A stretch of 64,000 nucleotides of DNA from Seriola aureovittata. Lineage: Eukaryota > Chordata > Actinopteri > Carangiformes > Carangidae. Within the stretch, counting starts at the first letter, position 1. Each line of letters begins with the position of its first letter. The stretch is from positions 15,844,501 to 15,908,500 of the forward strand of contig NC_079373.1 of the NCBI RefSeq assembly GCF_021018895.1, given 5' to 3'. Made by a program: the position numbers and the translations under genes. A model generated the notes under the pieces. It did no database searches, was not told where the DNA came from, and was given only the letters and a program-made list of their open reading frames with translations. Positions 1 to 12,056 of the stretch are shown here, piece after piece.

Positions 1-540
1 AGTACTCGGCTGGATGAGGATCCAGGATGGCCTGAGCCTCAGACAGTGAAAATCTGAACACAAACAGCTTCTGTTACAGTGTTACGAGCAGTAAAAAATA
101 AAAAGAAAAGGAAGCGAACATTGCAAGAATGAGTCACCACTTTTATATATGTTTTAGGTCAGTATATCAGTATATAACATTTTTGTTTTTTGTTGATTTA
201 TCCACTCGGGAAAATCTTGCTCATCTGAACATAACATTAACAGAGAGAAGCATGCCGGCTGGTAACCATGGCGACCCTACAGCATTTCTAAGAGCGACAT
301 AGAAGAAAGGTTTTGTCAGACAATTTCACATTTGTGCAAACGACCGACTGCTTTGTAATTATGCTTTGTCTTACTCACACACGCACACACAATGGCACAG
401 TGGATGCCATGCAACTATCAGCAAAATATGAAATCAATAATTGTAATGATTCCCATGTGGAAATAAGGTGATCACTTGCAGCAGAAAGAAACAAGCTCTC
501 AACACTTTTAGCAGCCGTCAGCTGACAAGCCCACACTCAT
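1..540. other. Gene-free flank, left edge
   Basis: I see no exon, RNA gene or recognisable transposon here; the sequence is AT-rich and unremarkable. Conserved vertebrate order (ARSA next to SHANK3 in human) suggests a shank3 orthologue may lie further left, but nothing in these bases shows it. Confidence 0.4.
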
Positions 541-555
541 ACACAAACACACACA

Positions 556-652
<97 letters not shown>

Positions 653-667
653 GTGTACACACACTCA
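541..667. repeat. (CA)n microsatellite
   Basis: A nearly perfect CA dinucleotide run of roughly 95 bases follows a short imperfect CA-rich lead-in. Open frames through it encode only alternating Thr-His and are artefacts. Confidence 0.95.
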
Positions 668-834
668 CAGACACAAGCTGGATATCCTCCCTGGGACTTT
701 ACAGCGGTGTTTGAGTTGTTGCGATGGTGACAAATGCATAGGAAAAGAGAAGAGGAGAGGAATGAGATTTTTGTGGGAAATGTTTAATCTCACTCACACA
801 TGTTGCAAGATAACACTGCACAAAGACAGACAAA

Positions 835-835
<1 letters not shown>

Positions 836-897
<62 letters not shown>

Positions 898-925
898 TAG
901 ATCTTGAGCTCTGTGTGTATGTGTA

Positions 926-956
<31 letters not shown>

Positions 957-957
957 A
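836..957. repeat. (CA)n followed by (TG)n, inverted microsatellite pair
   Basis: About 50 bases of CA repeat are followed after a short spacer (around AGATCTTGAGCTCT) by about 50 bases of imperfect TG repeat. The arms are complementary, so the stretch is a potential hairpin or cruciform. Confidence 0.9.
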
Positions 958-1227
958 TGGTGGACAGAGGCAATCTCTCCAAATGTACATAGGGATTGAA
1001 CGTGGAATGATTAATTACCCCTCCACCCTTGCTTGGGTAATAAGGTGACTTCATGTAACTTGGTAGAAAAATGCAACGGCTGTGAGTCACGTTGTACTAT
1101 CTAGAGTTTGAGTGACATTTCCTAAGCTTCTCCAGAACGTATAAACAAAGCAAGCCTTCAGCAATGTCGACCCAGAAATACACAGACAAAGTCACACATG
1201 CAAACACAGAGACACACTCAAATGCAT

Positions 1228-1262
<35 letters not shown>

Positions 1263-2040
1263 TCCCGGGTGATAAAGAGAGGGAGGGACTGGCCAAGGAA
1301 TGTCTTTGCTTGACATTTGTAGAGGATTGTAGAACAAGAGAGAACGTGAAACACCAAGCCGGAATGAATCTGGACACCCAGGATGTGAGAGACAAAATCA
1401 TTGACTCCCATTTGTCCATCAGTGTCTGCTAAAGACAAATGTCCTGCTAATGTCAACAAATTACATTACCAGGAGTTTCTCACAGGCTCAGATGCCTCAA
1501 GAAAGAGGCGTTAAAGGAAACTCTAATTGTAGGAAAATGGCTGTGGTGGAAAGTAACTGCAATGTGGAGTTACGTGTGCTCCTACCTTTCACTTTGACAG
1601 CTACAATTATTAGTTACCTCTCAAATTAGATTGTTTGAAAACATAATGTGCCTTTAAAGATGAAACTACCCAACAGGATATGAAAATAGGTAGAAATAGT
1701 TCCAATTAAAATAGGGATAATAGGTTAATGCAGAATTTGGAGTATTTTTACATTGTGGTACCTTTTGCATAAGATACAGTGAGGTCCAATCGTCTGTGAC
1801 CACTTTCTGATTCACTCGAATGAGATAGCCTACTGGGTGTGGTGTAGTGTAGAAACAGAGATGAAGAGAGTGTGAGGAAGACTCATCTAGAGGAAGAGTT
1901 AAGGACTAGCTGTGGCAGTTTTGGTAATCTTGTCCTGCTGAGTGTCCATCTTTTGTTGCAGCTTTGGGGAGATGGATATCCCAGCAGGTCCTGTTACATA
2001 GACAGATAAGCCCATCCTCTGACACCTCCCCTGTGTATCT
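958..2040. other. Gene-free stretch with a short CA tract
   Basis: Apart from a (CA)n tract near 1229-1258, I see no coding exon, splice-bounded conserved frame or RNA gene. Open frames here are short and low-complexity. Confidence 0.4.
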
Positions 2041-2066
2041 GTGTGTGTGTGTGTGTGTGTGTGTGT
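2041..2066. repeat. (TG)n microsatellite
   Basis: A short perfect TG run. Confidence 0.9.
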
Positions 2067-2172
2067 TTGTGCTTGGGGGGTTAGGGTTGACATGGCTGCA
2101 CAGTGCGATGTCCTCTTATAGCTGTCACATGTTCACATATGCGCATTTATGCATGGGTGCATGTTTGTAATG

Positions 2173-2174
<2 letters not shown>

Positions 2175-2216
<42 letters not shown>

Positions 2217-2260
2217 TGTGTGTGTGCGTGTGCCTGTTTGTGTGGGTTTGTGTGTGTGTA
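2175..2260. repeat. (TG)n microsatellite, imperfect 3' end
   Basis: A TG run of about 36 bases grades into interrupted TG with GCG and CCTG variants. Confidence 0.9.
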
Positions 2261-5235
2261 TTTGTATATATTAATTTTTCCCCTTGGTTGTCTGTGGCAG
2301 AGCTCCTATCTGAATCTTCGTGCTGGTGAATAAGCTTATTAAAGTCAGCAGTCAGTCCCAGCAGTCCAGCGCATCAAAGACGACCAATTAGCAACCACAT
2401 TACAAAGAGCGTACTGATGTAAATGTATGTGCAGTTCTGCTTCATATCCTTTCAACCAGCGATTGTCCGACTGTGGAGTCGGGCACCGATGATCCTAACA
2501 GGTTCTATGATTAACCCGACTGGGTTTCAACAGTGAAAGAGATGAGGTAATTTCAGAAACCTGAATTCCCCTGATCATTAATCTAAATACTACATGAATT
2601 ATGTCAATAATAAGTATTCAATATTGATAGAGTTGATTGTGCACTTGTGACAAAGACCTGTATTTGCTGGTATTTAAGCAGCAGCCATGTTTCAAATATT
2701 GCAATAAACCACAAAAACAGTGAGAGACACACAATACCTCAAGGTCTGTTCTCTGTTCCTCTCTTTCTCTCTGTCTCTCTTACTTGCTGCAGAGCTTTCA
2801 CCAGGTCGCTATGGTAACTTAGGTTTCCTGCCAAGATCACTTCCAATGCACCAGATTTGACATTCCTCCTTTCTCCATTTCCTCCTTTTCCCCCTCCTGT
2901 CCGTCGCTCTGTCTTCCCCCCCTATTCTCACCTCTCTGTGACTCACCTGGTTGTCAAGAAGCAAGAAACGCATCAGTAATCCACCGTAAACTCCAGCTGA
3001 CATTAATTGAGCTCAGATAGCCCTCGCTACTCATCTTCCTCACCCGTTCACCTTCCTCACAAAGTGGATTCGCTGTTTGTTTGTGTGTTGACCTTGTGTT
3101 GTGGCATTGAGAGATTTTTTTTTCTAAAAAAGGTATATAGTTTCCCAGCAAAATATAGATTCAAAAATCTCTATGATGGCATAAAACACCTTTATGTTCT
3201 GATAAAAGTAACATAATTAACTTGATCAAGGGAGACGCATGATTGCTTTCGGTATTAAACTATCACTAACATGCACGTACATTTCTTTCTCTCAATTCGT
3301 GCTCACAGAATACATGAGGGGCATGTGTGTGTGCTTTTTGGAGTTTAATTACCTGTGTTAATAGGTGTAATTGTGTCAGATGTTTGGGGATTAGAGTTCC
3401 AGTCAAAGTATGATCATTGAGTCGTTTCTCTTCATTGGTTTTTCAGGGTGAAAGATTCTCGAGGGTCTCCACTTCAACAGGGAAATCAAACTGCTGCTGC
3501 TGCCAAGCCTCCCTTGAAACCAAGCGACCTTAATGTCACTGACTGTGATACGACAAAGTACAATGATTTCTCCTCACTGGACTAAATTCAGTTCATTGGA
3601 ACTCAGAAAAATAGCACTATATTGGAAACTAGCTCTTTCTGACTGTATGTCTTTAGAGCATGTGTCTGGTTATATTTGAGCTCCAACAGTAGGTAAATAA
3701 GTAACTTTCTGATGTAGTCAGAAAAAACTTGACATTGTGCAGAAAATGCATTCATAACCTTGCTTTAAATTACTTCATAACCTTCATCAGAGTGACTATT
3801 ATTCCAATTTTCATGACTGTAGAAAAAGGAAAATAGTGATTGAAAGAAGTAAAAGAAACCTTGGATCAAAACAAAATACAGACGAAATAATGACACAGAT
3901 TTAGCATAAGACTTCAGTCCTCATCAGAGTGCGTTTGGTCATTTGTTTTGGAAATTTTATTTCAGAAATCTACATATTTCCGAGGGATTAAAACCACGAC
4001 TCTAAAACTCTTACAAATCACATCACCAAGTATAATTACTTCTATCCCAGTATAGGACTTCCAAAAGTATTTAACAGCAGTAAGTTTTCAGTGGCCGCTG
4101 TGCTCTGACCTCACTGTCCAGTGCTGTCACTAAGTAACAAATGCTGTGCAGGACATTCAGAGGACAGAAACAGACTGAGGGACGCACTTAATAAAAGACA
4201 CAGCAAGCACTGACCTACACCCACACCAAAAGTTTCCCAGGAGCATCTGTTCTAAAAGAACCACATACTGAGGTCGATAGAAAGACAGACTGACTGAACA
4301 TACACACTTATACATGCACATGTGTACACAATATCCTGTTCTTATACATTCACTTAAAAAGGCCCTAACCCTTACAGCATTCTTCATAATTGCATGTGTT
4401 ACCTATAAACTTACAGACACTCTGGTTTGAATTCTGAGTTGTAATCTTTACGCCATAGGAAGCCATTTTGCTAATGAGGTCTGGAAACCACCCTCACATG
4501 CAATCACTCTGTCTATTGTAGTGGGGGCACGGTGACAAGGACAAGACATCTCTCTTTCCCTCTGTTTGTTTTCTTTATCTCACTTTCTCTTTTTCTCATA
4601 TTCACACACACAAACACACACGCACCCTCATAGACAAAGAATTCCACCAAAGTGCGGTCTGAGCACTAATTACTCCTCCTATCGGCCTGCCTCTCAGCTT
4701 CCACTCTGGCTTCATGTAGCTATTGGCTGGCAGTTTGGTGGTGTTGAGCCATTGAGAGCTAGGAGAAGAGAAGACAGAGATCTGCTGCCTCTAAAGGGAT
4801 TGTCTGGACCTCTGCCCAGCTATGAGTTGGGAGGTTATGAGACCTCTACCCATCTATGTCTGTCCAGAGGCCACCTCTGGCAAAGCAGAAACAGACAATG
4901 AGGGCACAACTCGGGTCCGGATCTGATAAAGAGAAATGCATCTGAGAGATGTGAGAGAGATTAATCAGGATGATTGGACTGTGTTAGTCTTGCCCAAATA
5001 TGGATTTTAGTATCCAAAGCTCACACTTGGCATACATGTATTAGCCTGTTAATCTCTAGATGTGAAAACTGTTTAAGAAATCAATGGCCCAAACACCATG
5101 GCAGAGACAAATGTACATAGGTAAATGTTTAAAAATCCATTGCTGAAAACTGTGAAAGGGAAATCTATATTTAGACAAGACCAACACCCATAACTACGTC
5201 AGACTAGGTCTTATTACCCTATGAGACAAGACTAA
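2261..5235. other. Gene-free stretch
   Basis: I find no convincing exon on either strand and no repeat family I can name. A slightly more GC-rich portion at about 4640-4920 has short open frames but no recognisable protein and no consistent splice sites. It could contain regulatory sequence; that cannot be judged without cross-species alignment. Confidence 0.35.
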
Positions 5236-5291
5236 GCATGACTCAGTCATACATGCACACAGACACGCACACGCACACGCACATGCACACG

Positions 5292-5367
<76 letters not shown>
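5236..5367. repeat. (CA)n microsatellite, compound
   Basis: An imperfect CACG/CACA lead-in at 5236-5295 is followed by about 70 bases of perfect CA repeat. Confidence 0.95.
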
Positions 5368-5369
<2 letters not shown>

Positions 5370-8300
5370 CTGTATTTATTTATGGAACTTTTTGCAGCCT
5401 TCCCTTGAAAAAAAATCCAACTGGAAGGCTAGAAAAGCAGTAATGAGTTTCTCTGTTTTCTTTGTTTTTGGCCAACAGCTGAGTCGTGATCAAGAGTGAG
5501 CGTGCTACCAAGGCACAGAGCAGAGAGAGGGAACAGCTCCACAGATGAGATGCATTTTTCTAACTGTATGCAGAGGGCAAGACTTCAAAGACAAATCCTC
5601 AGAACTCAGCTTCAACACTGTTAATTAGGTTAGGCCATTTTATATTAAAACAAAACACAGCAATTCAATCAGAAATTTAATATGTTTCAGAAAGAGACTG
5701 CAATCATCAAATTCATATTATTATAGTCATTTTCTTCCATTTGTAATGGCTAAGCCATTTGTTGATATTGCTGATATTGAAAGCGTAACAACCGTATTGT
5801 TTTATATGCTCCCCGCAGTTCTCTGTAATTGCATTTACTTCATTCAGTTTGTGTTTGCACGCACATTTATGCATGACTTCTGCCTGCCTGCTTGTTCCTC
5901 TGTCTCTTTCTATGGATACCTGGCTGTCTGTCCTCTCCATCCAACAGATCGGATTCTGAGCATTTACTAATGTCTGTGTCTGTTTTGCAGCCTCGCAGAC
6001 AAACACTCTCTGTCCTATTTCAACGTGCAAAAACCCTGGGAGCAGAAGCTATGAGACCTTGTTCCACATCTCTGAAGCATGTAAATTGCAGCTCCTCAAT
6101 CACTGTCCAACTGTGCCTTTTTCCATCTCTGAGCCCAACCCCACAGAGGCCAGGTTATAGCTGAGACCGGGGCCCTCCATCAGCTCTGTGATAACTCAGG
6201 CTTCTGTTCCAGCTCTCACTGATTATAATGGAGCTACTTAATTGAGTTAACCACTGCTGAGTGCTAGGGGCTGTTAATAAGAGTGCAATGGATGGATGAA
6301 AAAGTTAACCATTTAAAAACAACAATGGTTAGATATTGTAGCCTTGATCCTAGGCGAAGTGCTTTGTGCAAAGCTTTGTTTGAGGCCTCAGCCTTTTTAG
6401 TGCAATCCTGTGACACAAGCCTCAGACACCTGAGCCCGTGGTGCAGTAGGTCAGTAAGTCAAAGCTGGTTAAGTATGCAATTGCTGTGAGATACAACCAC
6501 AAAAAGCACTCCACAGGTGATTATGATGAACAAACAGAACATGACCTGTCACAGATGGATTAATCATATTCCATCCAAATGGTGCAACACCTAGTCAGAA
6601 TGATTTTATCCACTAAACTGAATCTGCAGAGTTGAAGATTTGTTGCCCCTAATCCAAGAGCCCTCTTCAGCTCTGGACTGAAGACACCTGGTTGAGTGGT
6701 TTATTATATTTGGATATAACAAACCAGTAAGATGAAAGAAATTACTCCTCACTTATTTTCGACTATGCAGAAGAAGAGATAGACCGACATCAGTCCACAG
6801 CATGCCCCACACATGGCCCGAGTGCTAACTATGGACTCAGATACATAAAACAAACAGTACATGGTGACTAGATTGGGTGTCATCTTTGTTACAACTACAC
6901 AAATCCGCTGCACAGATATTCCACTTAACAAACTCCTGAGGCACAAAGGTGTGTGAAATGCCATTGCGTACTGCAGAAGGATGATAGAGTACCAGCCTGC
7001 AGATATTTGCATAATCCAAGATACAACCCTGTGTTGTGCTGGTGTCACAGCAGGGAGTGCAAGCATCTGACTTCACCCTCTTAAGCCAATATAACCCATT
7101 AGAGGGTAAAACCTGCGTGAAATACAGCCAAGGTTGTGCATTTTCACTTGAGCTCTGGCAGCACAGGTGGAGCCCTGTTGTTTGGCTGCTCCTCAGCTCA
7201 TCATGGACAACAGGTCAGAGTAAGATGACAATTATCAAAGCCTATATACAAAGAAGGATCTTTAACATTAGAGCCAGTTAGAGGGCTTGGCTGTCTGCGT
7301 CAATACAGTTAAGTCGAGTATATTCTATCTACATAGCCTAAAATGACAAATATGTCTCTGAGAACTTAAAATCTAAATAAGATGCAACATCTTTTAATGT
7401 TCTGACAGCCTGTGTTCATAGAGCTAGTGTTACTGGGTTGTGTTCAATAAACCTTAGGGGAGGAGACACAGTTATTTGTTTTCATACCACGTCACTCATG
7501 CATGGGGATACACAAATATCTGCTCCACCACACAACACCATGATTCATGCAAGAGTTCACAGACTGAGAACATTGCATTCAATTACAATCCTGACAACAA
7601 CCTAGAGTTACCCAACAACAGACATTTAGTGGTAATGCACACTTCTGTGTGATGAAGTGAGTGAAATATAATGAGAACTACATAACAAAATAATCCATGG
7701 CTTTATTAATTCTCTTGTTCTATTGATCTACATGCACAATTATTCCATGTAAGCAAACTCCTATATGTTGTTCATCAGGCTCATATGTGAAATATTGAGG
7801 GAGTAGCCCTGAAAAATTCTGCCAACAGTAACACCACTACCACACCATCTCCACAGTGGCCAGTGACGGATGCCTAAATGCCTAAACATAAAATAAAGAC
7901 AATAAAAACATTTAGAGAAGCAATGCTTTACGTGAGTGTATTTTTGAGGTCATGATGATGTTAAATGCTCAATCAATTCTTGAATGTAGAGTGACAGAGG
8001 GGCAGAGACATAAAGAAAGCAAAAGAGATGGAGACATGAAACAACAGTGAAAATGAGAGAGACAGCAAAGCCGGCGGCAAAGTCAGCACTGTCATTACGG
8101 TGACAATTAGATCAGCAGGAGGGGTGAACCACGGAGCAGAGACACTAAACACCTCAGAACACAGCTGAGAGGCTCTGACGTGACCTTCAGGTGTTAACCA
8201 CCAATGCTGCTGGGAGTCAGTACTCATGTGACTCTGCAAAACTAACCCATAGACCAGTGACATAATGATCAGCATTACAGGTGGGAACCGCAGTGTAGCC

Positions 8301-10085
8301 ACACCATATTAGAATGATACATTGCCTATGATAAATAACAGAGGCATTATGCAATACATTGTGGATAACTGAAGAAGAGTTCAAAAGTATTCACTGGATT
8401 GTAAAGTGTTTTCTATTTTGGTTAGTTATATTAACAGTTAAGATAAAACAAAGTGGAATTAACTGGCCTTTTAATACTTTTAATAAAGAAACTTTGATTT
8501 GACACAGAAAACCTGTGATCATTTTATAATATTTCAATCATCACAGATTAAACCAACATTGAGTATTTAAAAGTATCTCCTGTGCCTCCAGCAATGATAA
8601 TAAAATGTTGCCTACGTGTTAACTTATTGATAATAAAAACAAAATAATATAACATATAATAACATAACACTGACAGAAGCCACTCTGCTGCCTATGATGT
8701 ACATCTACTTTTGATATTTTAAGTACATTTTGCTGTTGCAGATTTTTTTACTCATCACCTGATCATGAGACTGGTGACTCCGTATAGATAACATACTACA
8801 AAAGACCATATCATTATATGCTGCTGTTTAATAATTTGTCCAACCTTTAATCTGCATGTTAAATTATTTAAATGACTAAATCAAAACACTGAACTCTGAG
8901 CCTCTGTGCAGTGTCACATTCAAGAGAAGATTATATCACGCCTGTAGACTGAGGAAAATTAACACAATCAGATACCATCTGTTGAAAGATGAGGCTAAAT
9001 GTCAACTCGAGTCTATGCAAATACAACTCTTCAGAGTATGTTTTGAGGTCAGTGTGTTGCAGGTCTTCTCTGCGCTGATGTAGTTCTCATGAAAATAAAT
9101 CAAATTCAAATACAATGACAAACACAAGTTTGAAGGAGACTCTACTGTGCTTCATTACATCTCTCAACAAAATATCATAAAGTGCACTTACAGTTTGTTT
9201 TCAGATTTAACACCAAAGCAGCGTAACCACCTGTGCAACCCTGAATGTTTCTGTTTCCAACAATACCCCAGCTTGTTGTTGTTTTACAGCAACAGTCAAA
9301 TATCCCACTGGAGAGAATTTCAGTGTCAGTGTCTGAATTCAGCGCTCATGTAGCTCAAACAAGATAAAACAAATACCAGAGCTTTTGTTAACACACATAT
9401 GGTGTTTAACCTCCTACAATGATCGACCATAAGTCCACTGACCTCAGTCTTGGCGCTTTAGCAGCTCCCCACCGCGTATTTGTGAAATCACAACAGCAGT
9501 GAATGACGCATCAGAGAGGGAGAAGAAGAGGGGGCCTGAAAGTGACAGATGAGTCTGACTCTCGCCCCAAAGTGCTGGTCTCATCCTTGATGGGGGGTTA
9601 GAGACAAACAGTCAATCATCAATGAAGATCCCCTCATAGGCATGTCTCAGCCAATGTGGGATGAATCAGAGGCTTCAGAATTCACCACAAGCTTCATGTT
9701 TGGAGAGAGAAACACCATATCAAACAAAGGGAGAAATTCTTCTTTGTGAAGTTTAATGGCTTATGGTTGAGCAGAGAAAATAGATGGAAAAACCTGAAAA
9801 GATATTAGATAAAGCCTGTGGTTTTTTATGATGCTGAAATCTTCTCCAGAGAGGAGGGAGATTGCCATATTTCTTAGTCATCCAAAAGTTTTTTTTTCAC
9901 ATATATTAGCTCTGTTTTTAACTTTTTTATTATGTACGTGCTTTGCAACAGAGAATAATAAGGTGGTGTAAATTGCACAAAGTCACAAGCATTCAGAATG
10001 AAGTAAAACAGAGGGATGTTTGTATATCTTTGAATAACAGCTTTATAATTAGTTATTTCTCTGTTACATCCTGTAAACTCTTATG
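5368..10085. other. Gene-free stretch, AT-rich
   Basis: No exon, RNA gene or nameable element was found. The base composition is AT-rich, especially around 8400-8900. All open frames are short and lack recognisable motifs. Confidence 0.35.

Positions 10086-10125
<40 letters not shown>
10086..10125. repeat. (TG)n microsatellite
   Basis: A perfect TG run of about 38 bases. Confidence 0.9.
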
Positions 10126-10126
<1 letters not shown>

Positions 10127-10337
10127 CTGTATCACACACCGGGGCATGATCATTTTCATAATCATGGAAGGATTCTCAGAGGAAGAGACTATAATATAGC
10201 CAATTACTCTGCCTCCCAACATTAACAGTGACAGATATTAGTTTGGGAGGTAGCAAAGGCTGGAAAGACATTCTCCTTTGCTGAAATATAGAAGTGCAGA
10301 TTCTAGAACGCAGATGCCCTTCCTGATTTATTTCACT

Positions 10338-10696
10338 TTAAAGGAATAGTGGGACATTTTGGAAAATACACACATTCGCTTTCTTGCAGAGTGTTAAATT
10401 AGAAGATTGATACCACTCTCATGTCTGCGCACTAAATATGAAGTTACAGACAGGATACAGTTAGCTTAGCATAAAGGCTGGAAACAGGTTTCCGGGCAAC
10501 CAGAGAAGAATCAAGGAAGTATCTTTTTACACTTTTTGTTAACTTTGGACGGAGCCAGGCAAGGTGTTTCCCCCTGTTTTCAGTCTTATTGCTAAGCTAA
10601 GCTAACCATCTCCAGGATGTAGCTTATTATTAGCGTACACACATATGTTTTCATCTTCTTGTTTAGCTCTCAACAAGAAAGCAAAATTCCCCTAAG
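10338..10696. mobile_element. Foldback / MITE-like interspersed repeat
   Basis: Two imperfect inverted arms face each other. The left arm begins TAAAGGAATAGTGGGACATT and runs to GGCTGGAAACAGG near 10489. The right arm begins CCTGTTTTCAGTCTTATTGC near 10574, continues through GCTAAGCTAAGCTAACC, and ends with a decayed counterpart of the left end. The short centre near 10490-10573 contains a segment resembling the usual loop. From memory, very similar sequence recurs through percomorph genomes as a non-coding dispersed repeat. I cannot name the family without a repeat library. It has no coding capacity. Confidence 0.6.
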
Positions 10697-11708
10697 TGTT
10701 GAGCTGATTCTGAAATGATATATGTAGTTGAGGGTAGAGCTGTTGACAGGAAACGGACATGAGGTTGTCAGGTGTTTAAGGGGAAACACTCACATCATGT
10801 ACAACTTTTTCAAGCCTTTATCATAGACCCTGTTAATTGCACATATGCTATTAATTGCTAGACATTTTCTCTGTGTGGTTGCCGCCAAACATTCTGAATA
10901 ACATCTTGTTACTCTGCTGTGAGATTTAACAAGCTGTCTGCAGGCTTGCTAGTGACCAGAGAGATAGAGAGTCATTAGTGTTTCTCTCACATATCTCCTC
11001 AGTGCTTGAGGGAAAATGTCATTAGCATCTCTCCCTGTGTCTGACAGAGAGTCAAAAGAGCATCTGCCTGTGTTCTGCTGGTATCACATCCTCTATCACT
11101 CATCCCTTGAGGCCCTCAATACTGTTGTGCCATTGGCTGACCTGATTGCCATTCATTAGGCCAATCAAAAATGTAGAGGTCTTCTGTTTTATTACAGTGA
11201 TGGAGCATGCGGGTCAAAGAGATCCCTTTGTTGTTAGGAGGCTGGAACACTTGCAATATTTGCAGGGCACACAGATGTACAGATTTATAGGCGTTTGATC
11301 ACCTTCATGACTACATTGACAGCAGCCTGGGAGCTGAGAACAGAGAGGCGGATTCAGGCCTGAAATTACTCAGTCGCTTGTTCCTGTTCTGGACCTGTAT
11401 ATACAATTATAAAACGTAAGTCTGATAAATTTCTGAAATTAATGCCAATTCAACTTTGAACAGTCCTGAAGACTAAGTATAAGTTTTATACGTTAAGGAA
11501 TCTCTGAACTCTCATCACTTGAGAGCATACAAAGTCTCCATATGACTGCACCCTGTAGAAAGAAAGGCCAATGATCTCTGTCAGGAATAAGTTAGGAGCC
11601 AAATCAAATCCTTACTGTCGTTGAGCAGCTGCTTGTGGCTAACACAATTTTCGCTGACTGAAAAGAAGTATGCTGAAAATGAACAAAGCAAAGAATAGTG
11701 TTCAGATT
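10697..11708. other. Gene-free stretch
   Basis: I see no gene or named repeat. The 11080-11400 portion is less AT-rich and free of simple repeats, so it is a reasonable place to test for conserved non-coding sequence, but nothing in it is diagnostic. Confidence 0.3.
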
Positions 11709-12056
11709 CCCTTTTAAACAGAACAGGGTATCTGTTCCTCACTGTTTCAAGTCTTTGTGATAAGCTAAGCTAACTGTCTCCCAGTCCTAACTTTATGTTC
11801 AGGATACAGACATCAAAAGACAGACAAGACAAAGCTAGCGACCATGTGGTGAATATAGATCAGAGCTAAACAGAGTGAAAAGAGAGTGAATATTGTCATC
11901 ATGCGGCCAAAAAATGAATGCTAATAATGCTCCATATCTGCTAGATGTTAATAAGCAACTGTTTGTCAACACATTTGCTTTATGAAATGATAATATGACA
12001 ATGTTGTGTTTACAGTTTGTTGGACAGCCCATAAGTAGCCAAAAGAGCAATTATTA
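11709..12056. mobile_element. Decayed fish dispersed-repeat fragments
   Basis: The part near 11733-11810 carries a GATAAGCTAAGCTAACTGTC core like the right arm of the foldback element at 10338-10696. The part at about 11835-12056 has the order of motifs I recall from another common fish repeat (GAGTGAATATTG, then GCTCCATATCTGCT, then AATAAGCAACTGTTTGTCAA). Both are degenerate and non-coding. The assignment is from memory of recurrent fish repeats. Confidence 0.45.

Noticed and set aside
541..667. CA/TG arrays considered as CRISPR-like or satellite arrays
   Set aside because: They are simple dinucleotide microsatellites with no spacers or longer repeat unit.
468..992. Open frame of 174 codons
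   Set aside because: It runs through two CA microsatellites and encodes Thr-His repeats; there is no protein motif.
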